Below are positions 58,801 through 64,000 of a DNA stretch of 64,000 nt, piece after piece. Numbering within the stretch: position 1 is the stretch's first letter; each line of letters starts with the position of its first letter. The notes under the pieces are model-generated. The model saw nothing but the letters and a program-made list of their open reading frames with translations, searched no databases and was not told the DNA's origin. Location of the stretch: positions 22,027,844 to 22,091,843 of the forward strand of contig OX421496.1 of NCBI GenBank assembly GCA_949126835.1. The letters run 5' to 3'. Made by a program: the position numbers and the translations under genes. This DNA comes from Anisus vortex. Taxonomy: Eukaryota > Mollusca > Gastropoda > Planorbidae.

Positions 58801-61285
58801 TATATATATTATATATATACACAGATATATACAGAGAGAGAGAGAGAGAGAGAGAGATAAATAAATAGATACATGGATTGAAATAGTTATTTTGATTTTT
58901 AATCGGTATTATTCCGAATGACTCCGTCCGTGCAGATAGCAATTTAAAAAATGCATATGTATTTGTTGTAATTATATCTTTTTAAAGCGTACAATTTGTA
59001 AAGTCCGAGTAGATCTATATGTTGTCATTTTAGGTTACATACATTATACAATGAAAAAGTTTATTATTTAAAGGTATTAACGAGCTCGGGAATTCTTGTG
59101 TTATGGTAACGAGACAATTGGGTTTGAGCGCAGGTGCTAATCCACATACAAACATACATACACATACGTACACACAAAAACAGATACAAGCAAATTCAGT
59201 GGAACTTCTTCCTCTTACGTCCAAAATTAAAAAAAAATACGTTAAAAATACGTTAAAAAAAATTGTGGCGCTAAAAAGCTTAAGAAACTACAACCTGCTG
59301 AGAGCGTTCACAAACAACACCACAATCAATCATATCCCATTTGTATAACACTTCTAACATTGTGTGCCCGAAGCTACGAAATGGGCTAAATTTAATTTTC
59401 AAATTCCATTTCAACAAGTCGCATAGAGTCGATATCTTTGCTTGACACCGTTTAGAAATCGTATTATTGCAACGTAAATAACACCGCATGTGTTACTGTG
59501 ATTATTATTTTTATATATTTATTGTTGTTTTGCAAGCTTAGAATTGACACGTCTTAATGAAATGTGACCTTTTCAAATGTAAGAGATCAAGAACTTCCTG
59601 TGACATTTCCCGCCATTTTCGTAAACAAAAACCATGCTTTTGGTGACAATTGCTTTCAACCTCGACGGCCAGTTCTGGCATTTTATAAATATACAAAGGT
59701 TACAAGATTAGTTATGAGCAATCCGTTTTTAACATCAAAAGTGAGTAGGCGATAATTAATACTCAGAGTGTTAGTCGCGTTACGTTAAATTTAGCATTGT
59801 TTATAAAATAAATTAGTCACGAGTTGCGTCCTTGATTATAAAAAAAAAACACACAAAAAAAGAAAATTATTTTCAATCAAGCAATTAGTTTGGGATTATG
59901 ATTATATAAAGGGGATTCTTCAAATCTGACATTCACAATCTATTGTTTTCTTTTGGCAACATCTTTTGGAAATGAAATAAAATTTAATCTCTACATCTTT
60001 TCGTACAACCAGTAATGCCGCACACTGGCATGTTTTGAAGAAAATGAACGAATGGGACCGGAAATGTTTTACACTTCGACCCTTTATGGATGCATAATAT
60101 TTAACACTTGTCAATTCTAATTAAGACTCAGCATGAACAAAAAACAACAAATAGGAGACATTTTTTATATCTATGTCAAAGTATGAGCATTGACCAACGT
60201 GATCAGAAGAAATATGTTGTCTGTTTTGATAGTACTAAACATCTTTACAAAGAAATATGCCTTTTTTTTTCATTAGTTCTAAACATCATTACAAAGAAAT
60301 ATGCCTTTTTCAATTGTTCTACACATCATTACAAAGATATATACCTTTTTTTTTCAATAGTTTTAAACATCCTTACAAAGAAATATGCCTTTTTCAATAG
60401 TTCTAAACATCATTACAAAGAAATATGCCTTTTTCAATAGTTCTAAACATCATTACAAAGATATATACCTTATTTTTTCAATAGTTCTTAACATCATTAC
60501 AAAGAAATATGCATTTTTTTCAATAGTTCTAAACATCATTACAAAGGAATATGCATTTTTTTCAATAGTTCTAAACATCATTACAAAGAAATATGCCTTT
60601 TTTTTTCAATAGTTCTAAACAGCTTAACAAAGCACTATGTCAACGCCAATAGCAACAACTAGTCAACATGTATTAAATGAAACTTGAAACCTACCATTTG
60701 TCTCCAGCGTCCTTTCTTATCTAACGGTTGAGTTACATCGTTAGACTTTTTTAACGGACCGACTGGGCCCACTCCGACATTCGCAGTGGAGAGATCAGGG
60801 GCACTGTGAGCTCGGGATAAAGTGGGGACAGGGAGGGTGACCACTGTGCACCCATCCTCCATAGAGTCACTTGTATCAGAACTCACTTTAGGCCGGGCTA
60901 AGCCGGGCACGTTCAGAAACTTATTCTCGTTGTTATGTCCGGATTTCAGTGCAACGAATGTTATCGGGCCATCGTCGTTAGCCTCGCCTACATCACTGTT
61001 ATGGCGCTGGATAGAAGGTCCATCCATGGGCACACTGCATCCGTTATATTGACCCAAAGAATCATTTCCTGGCTGACCATTTACTTCGATGTTTTCCGAG
61101 GGAATGGACTTTGCAGATCTGGCACTATCTTGATCACGTGATCCGGATAAACTAGAAACGGACAACTTCGGTTCCCCGGTATCCGTCACCCCGGAACTGT
61201 GTGGCACACACAATTCTTTGCCTATGCAGACATCGCCATTCGCCGGCTTTTCGTCGCCCATAATAAATGCAGGATTTTCAGCCAT
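40812..61285 (-). CDS. MYORG-like family-31 glycosidase (GH31), complete, nine exons, probably catalytically dead
   Basis: Exons (- strand): 61285-60695, 58741-58558, 54867-54740, 53389-52703, 45018-44884, 43838-43729, 42454-42224, 42072-41835, 41009-40812. Phases agree; 833 aa. Residues 1-197 are a Ser/Asp-rich cytosolic tail. HIFVLLIFLVIVISISMSWY (about 212-231) is a signal-anchor, so the rest is lumenal (type II), as in vertebrate MYORG. The lumenal part has DCLDLGSSVWYG, PFWSVKSFSAPGNV, LSLMGYPLIMMDGY, ELYKRWLQLALTFPAYQIST with PPWRF, PLIRPVWWP, and DQFLLGDEFLVAPIL with RDIYIPSGIWEL: GH31 order to the end. GH31 enzymes use two Asp. The nucleophile motif FKFDAGE reads FRLTYGT (Thr588). The acid region, DRDSVWG in MYORG, reads TIDSVNG (Thr646 by my alignment). 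Introns contain LINEs, SINEs, hAT elements and satellites. Confidence 0.93.
41315..41385 (+). repeat. 12-bp tandem repeat (TAGGTGTAAATA), six copies
   Basis: AAATATAGGTGT repeated six times in the last glycosidase intron. A looser GGACTATAGT/TATATTAGAGTTA repeat lies at 41709-41815. Confidence 0.9.
42676..43165 (+). mobile_element. LINE 3' end: RNase H tail, CCHC-like domain and (GAA)n
   Basis: The + strand frame reads NDTADTLAKAGGRQNQTDSS (end of an RNase H domain), then AYYKLSRQFQHIIFRLRTGH, NRLKQHMFRILRIGASEMCP, CETAPENAEHVLQICPLY, with stop at 43119-43121, and ends in GAACGAAGAAGAAGAAGAAG. C-x-C and H-x4-C spacing after an RLRTGH motif is typical of I/Ingi/Jockey-type elements. It is intact at the 3' end, truncated 5', and sense to the + strand (antisense to the glycosidase). 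Confidence 0.72.
45085..46320 (+). repeat. 51-bp minisatellite, about 24 copies, SINE-derived
   Basis: Unit of 51 bp: GTGCACTGGGCTGGCATACC, TAGAGACAAGGGTCACAG, TTGCCTAGCAGCA. Variants: GGTTACAG, GGCGTACC, AGAGCAC. The open frames of 281 and 77 codons are periodicity artefacts (17-residue peptide). The final unit does not end in GGGTCACAG but in GGGTTCGAATCCTGG, a perfect pol III B-box, followed by SINE family B body sequence (TTTGTTTCCAGGTCTGGAGG). Confidence 0.93.
46305..46395 (+). mobile_element. SINE family B body attached to the satellite
   Basis: AAGGGTTCGAATCCTGG then TTTCCAGGTCTGGAGGGTGT parallels 28143-28190 (TTTTTCCAGGTTTGGGGGGT). This suggests the satellite unit is the A-box/anticodon part of this SINE. 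Confidence 0.6.
47536..48012. mobile_element. hAT MITE (TAGGGTTGCCAGA ends), 8-bp TSD
   Basis: 477 bp. Ends TAGGGTTGCCAGA and TCTGGCAGCCCTA. Identical gtctagcg on both sides (47528-47535 and 48013-48020). AGGAGGACA motifs recur inside both ends. Inserted in the 47166 element. Confidence 0.88.
48654..49481. mobile_element. hAT-type element (TAGGGGTGTTAACC ends), 8-bp TSD
   Basis: 828 bp. Identical gttaaaat flanks (48646-48653 and 49482-49489). Right end GGTTTTCGGTTAACACCCCT then A; left TAGGTTTGTTAAAACTGG is a diverged partner. Long AAAACCGG/CCGGTTTT subterminal repeats at both ends. Inserted in the 47166 element. Confidence 0.8.
49912..52303 (+). pseudogene. hAT transposase, zinc finger MYM-type 1-like, decayed
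   Basis: Order along the + strand, with frameshifts and stops: acidic N-terminal region (about 49990-50220). TTF-type zinc finger (SWLLYSPIEKAAYCFCC, NGFNKWRKPEKLKSH; about 50310-50490). DUF4371-like region (about 50570-50760). RNase H core with SYYGILLDSTPDLGHREQLS-type first Asp (about 50905-50960) and ADCRSQCYDNAAVMTGH (51090-51145) with ALFVNCNNHSLNLAG. C-terminal dimerisation motif ASCERSFSKLKLILSYLRAS (52170-52235), stop after 52300. Its start codon region lies left of the nested insertion near 47150. Confidence 0.78.
53390..54739. other. Glycosidase intron 3, no further feature
   Basis: AT-rich intron between exons 3 and 4. No repeat family or coding frame that I can support. Confidence 0.4.
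55020..55440 (+). mobile_element. SINE family A copy
   Basis: Shares with the copy at 14609: GTACCCATGGACCTCA, ATGGGGGACATCCCC, CTCGGTGGGGAGGAAGC, GTGCTACCGGGTGACAATGC, GAGCCACCACG and GTGCCGCTGGGTGGCT. The head near 55020 is degraded. Confidence 0.7.
55803..57167 (+). mobile_element. hAT transposon, 8-bp TSD, GTF2IRD2/ZBED-like transposase tail
   Basis: 1365 bp. Starts CAGGGGTCTCCAAACTGCGG, ends GTTTGAAGACCACTG. Identical atctaatt flanks (55795-55802 and 57168-57175). GCGGCCCGCG/GCGGCCCTCG pairs subterminally. Carries the C-terminal part of a hAT transposase; most of the N-terminal and core coding sequence is missing or too decayed to read. Confidence 0.88.
56645..56971 (+). pseudogene. C-terminal fragment of hAT transposase
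   Basis: Reads FQNTFETDVSSCPEKLQLEV, then IELQANDLRRDKF, LVDFYQFLPK, and LLIFGTTYLREEQFESKLVR. LQLExIxLQxxxxL ... FGSTYxCExxFSxM is the conserved C-terminal block of GTF2IRD2/EPM2AIP1/ZBED5-type hAT proteins. Frame open for 108 codons but lacking the catalytic core. Confidence 0.7.
57985..58490 (+). repeat. 25/26-bp minisatellite, about 19 copies
   Basis: Unit AGTGACAATAGATAGAACTG then TAACTT; a length variant lacks the first A (25 bp). The two forms alternate irregularly, giving a variant map. The - strand open frames of 104 and 70 codons are artefacts. Located in glycosidase intron 2, just downstream (in gene order) of exon 2. Confidence 0.93.
58790..58858 (+). repeat. (TA)n and (GA)n microsatellites
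   Basis: TATATATATATTATATATAT followed shortly by GAGAGAGAGAGAGAGAGAGA, in glycosidase intron 1 next to exon 2. Confidence 0.9.
60225..60635 (+). repeat. ~39-45-bp minisatellite, about nine copies
   Basis: AGTTCTAAACATCATTACAA then AGAAATATGCC and a variable T run (6-10). The length of the T tract makes unit size vary. Located in glycosidase intron 1 close to the exon 1 donor. Confidence 0.9.
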
Positions 61286-61605
61286 CGTTCAATCTCAGGC
61301 GATGTTGAAAGCCAGATGGGTTTCACATGTGTGGTTTTAGATAAAACTATCTCGTTGTATAGCAGCTGCAGTACATTAGTTGATATTTCTTGATGACTTT
61401 GTTATAATTTCGTGACATAACACTTGTGCCAAACCAATGCATTAGACAAAAGCTTTTCTTGGATAAAATCCTAAGGAAAATAATTAATTCCTATACATAT
61501 TGTAGCTACATATTGGTCGATGTTTCCGATCAAAGAAGCAATAATGATTTGTTGTTTTCGAAATACAAAACCTGAATTATTGAAATTATTTTAAATAATA
61601 ATTGT
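61286..61605. promoter_or_regulatory. 5' flank of the glycosidase gene
   Basis: 320 bp between the start codon and the 9-bp array. Must hold 5' UTR and probably the core promoter (transcription leftward). No motif I can assign with confidence. Confidence 0.3.
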
Positions 61606-63342
61606 ATCTATCTTATCTACCTTATCTACCTTATCTACCTTATCTACCTTATCTACCTTATCTACCTTATCTACCTTATCTACCTTATCTACCTTATCTA
61701 CCTTATCTACCTTATCTACCTTATCTACCTTATCCATCCTATCCATCCTATCCATCCTATCCATCCTATCCATCCTATCCATCCTATCCATCCTATCCAT
61801 CCTATCCATCCTATCCATCCTATCCATCCTATCCATCCTATCCATCCTATCCATCCTATCCATCCTATCCATCCTATCCACCCTATCCATCCTATCCATC
61901 TTATCCATCTTATCCACCTTATCCACCTTATCCACCTTATCCACCTTATCCACCTTATCCACCTTATCCACCTTATCCACCTTATCCACCTTATCCACCT
62001 TATCCACCTTATCCACCTTATCCACCTTATCCACCTTATCTACCTTATCTACCTTATCTACCTTATCTATCCTATCTTATCTATCTTATCTATCTTATCT
62101 ATCTTATCTATCTTATCTATCTTATCTATCTTATCTATCTTATCTATCTTATCTATCTTATCTATCTTATCTATCTTATCTATCTTATCTATCTTATCTA
62201 TCTTATCTATCTTATCTATCTTATCCATCTTATCCATCTTATCCATCTTATCCATCCTACCCATCCTACCCATCCTACCCATCCTACCCATCCTACCCAT
62301 CCTACCCATCCTACCCATCCTACCCATCCTACCCATCCCACCCATCTCATCCATCCCACCCATCTCATCCATCTCATCCATCTCATCCATCTCATCCATC
62401 TCATCCATCTCATCCATCTCATCCATCTCATCCATCTCATCCATCTCATCCATCTCATCCATCTCATCCATCTCATCCATCTCATCCATCTCATCCATCT
62501 CATCCATCTCATCCATCTCATCCATCTCATCCATCTCATCCATCTCATCCATCTCATCCATCTCATCCATCTCATCCATCTCATCCATCTCATCCATCTC
62601 ATCCATCTCATCCATCTCATCCATCTCATCCATCTCATCCATCTCATCCATCTCATCTATCTCATCTATCTCATCTATCTCATCTATCTCATCTATCTCA
62701 TCTATCTCATCTATCTCATCTATCTCATCTATCTCATCTATCTCATCTATCTCATCTATCTTATCTACCTTATCTATCTTATCTATCTTATCTATCTTAT
62801 CTATCTTATCTATCTTATCTATCTTATCTATCTTATCTATCTTATCTATCTTATCTATCTTATCTATCTTATCTATCTTATCTATCTTATCTATCTTATC
62901 TATCTTATCTATCTTATCTATCTTATCTATCTTATCTATCTTATCTATCTTATCTATCTTATCTATCTTATCTATCTTATCTATCTTATCTATCTTATCT
63001 ATCTTATCTATCTTATCTATCTTATCTATCTTATCTATCTTATCTATCTTATCTATCTTATCTATCTTATCTATCTTATCTATCTTATCTATCTTATCTA
63101 TCTTATCTATCTTATCTATCTTATCTATCTTATCTATCTTATCTATCTTATCTATCTTATCTATCTTATCTATCTTATCTATCTTATCTATCTTATCTAT
63201 CTTATCTATCTTATCTATCTTATCTATCTTATCTATCTTATCTATCTTATCTATCTTATCTATCTTATCTATCTTATCTATCTTATCTATCTTATCTATC
63301 TTATCTATCTTATCTATCTTATCTATCTTATCTATCTTATCT
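61606..63342 (+). repeat. 1.74 kb array of 9-bp units, about 190 copies, in homogeneous blocks
   Basis: Nine-mers of type YTATCYAYC in successive pure blocks: TTATCTACC (to ~61730), CCTATCCAT (~61731-61898), TTATCCACC (~61900-62038), TTATCTACC (4 units), TTATCTATC (~62070-62221), TTATCCATC (4) then CCTACCCAT (~62257-62340), CTCATCCAT (~62341-62655), CTCATCTAT (~62656-62758), TTATCTATC (~62759-63342). Because the unit is 9 bp without stops, several frames stay open (603 codons on +); these are not genes. On the - strand TTATCTATC reads GATAGATAA, giving AGATAA and AGATAG, both matching WGATAR. Confidence 0.95.
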
Positions 63343-64000
63343 TATATGTTTTGTCTATACAAAAGACAATATCTTTGAGTGTTTATCCGCAGTTAGAATT
63401 TGTATCTGAGTGACGGTGAACTACTCAGTTGTTTAAAAAACAACAACTTAAAAACCCAATATGGCAGTAGGAAAAAATGCGTATCCCACAAATGTTAATA
63501 ATAACTCAAACGTAAAGTTACTTGACTCAGTATCCAAAAGAAAAGACACACGCATATCGGCCATTATATAATATAAAGCAATTTTCGTTAACAAAATAAA
63601 GTTAATTATTTTTGGATAGTCCATAACTTATTTAACAACTTTCTATGTCTTTTAGAATTCCACTTAGATACATTCATTATTTGTATATATCTAGAAAGCA
63701 TTTTTCTTCTCTCTACAGTGTCACAACTAGTTGATCATAATAACAAAAGAAGGGGAAAAAGTGACACTGCTAAATAACTCATGGCAATAACAACACACAA
63801 GAAGAAGAACGAAAAGTCTAGCCGCGACACAAAGTTTTATGGAACACAATCCCTGAACTTAACGCAATGTCACTGGTCCTTTTCATTGGCTCGCAGGTTG
63901 ATCACTGGAAGTTAAGGGGAGGGAAGAGAGGTTTGGGATTTAGGCGTAAGTGTCAGTTTTTCTCCCCTTTTGGAAACTGACCATAATATGTATTACAAGT
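63343..64000. other. Distal flank, no gene seen
   Basis: Right-hand edge of the window. AT-rich, no recognisable coding exon, repeat or RNA gene. Confidence 0.4.

Noticed and set aside
61602..63413. 603-codon + strand ORF (Tyr/Pro/Leu/His/Ile repeats) and matching - strand ORFs
   Set aside because: A 9-bp unit without stop codons stays open in several frames on both strands; no start context, splice sites or non-repetitive domain.

Overview
The window is animal nuclear DNA. Genes are split by GT-AG introns, coding exons are a small fraction, the background is AT-rich, and most of the rest is mobile elements and tandem repeats. The element mix (tRNA-derived SINEs, non-LTR LINE tails with (GAA)n, many hAT elements, piggyBac, a P-like element, a MULE) suits an invertebrate, plausibly a mollusc such as a gastropod. 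That taxon is my inference and nothing here proves it. No bacterial operons, CRISPR arrays, rRNA or plastid genes are visible.

Three host genes can be assembled exon by exon with matching splice phases. (1) An alpha-tubulin on the + strand: its last five coding exons (1444-8911) are here, and the first ~176 codons lie off the left edge. (2) A complete five-exon PI-PLC X-domain (PLCXD-type) gene on the - strand, 29799 down to 17725, 308 aa. (3) A complete nine-exon MYORG-like family-31 glycosidase on the - strand, 61285 down to 40812, 833 aa, with a type II membrane anchor. Its catalytic nucleophile position, and probably its acid/base position, are not Asp, so it looks like a pseudoenzyme.

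Layout: 1-1443 is a tubulin intron with a LINE 3' end and a hAT MITE. 1444-8911 is tubulin, with a 2.06 kb 36-bp minisatellite in one intron and a P-like element (THAP exon, 8-bp TSD) in the last. 8912-12500 is tubulin 3' UTR and AT-rich spacer. 12.5-17.2 kb holds decayed hAT and piggyBac elements, the hAT split by a SINE. 17.7-29.8 kb is the PLCXD gene, whose first intron carries a 5.27 kb MULE inserted in a SINE with a 9-bp TSD. 29.8-40.6 kb is intergenic, made of TIR elements and minisatellites. 40.8-61.3 kb is the glycosidase gene. Its fourth intron holds a nested stack (hAT containing a TIR element containing two further hAT-type elements) and a 51-bp satellite that appears to have grown out of a SINE head. 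61.6-63.3 kb, just upstream of that gene, is a 1.7 kb array of 9-bp units whose TTATC-bearing blocks carry very many GATA motifs.

The three genes have no evident shared pathway. The strongest leads are the MULE with transposase, SWIM and PHD domains, the datable nesting of transposons, the predicted pseudoglycosidase and its GATA-rich upstream array, and the satellites that repeat splice-site-like or SINE-promoter-like motifs.
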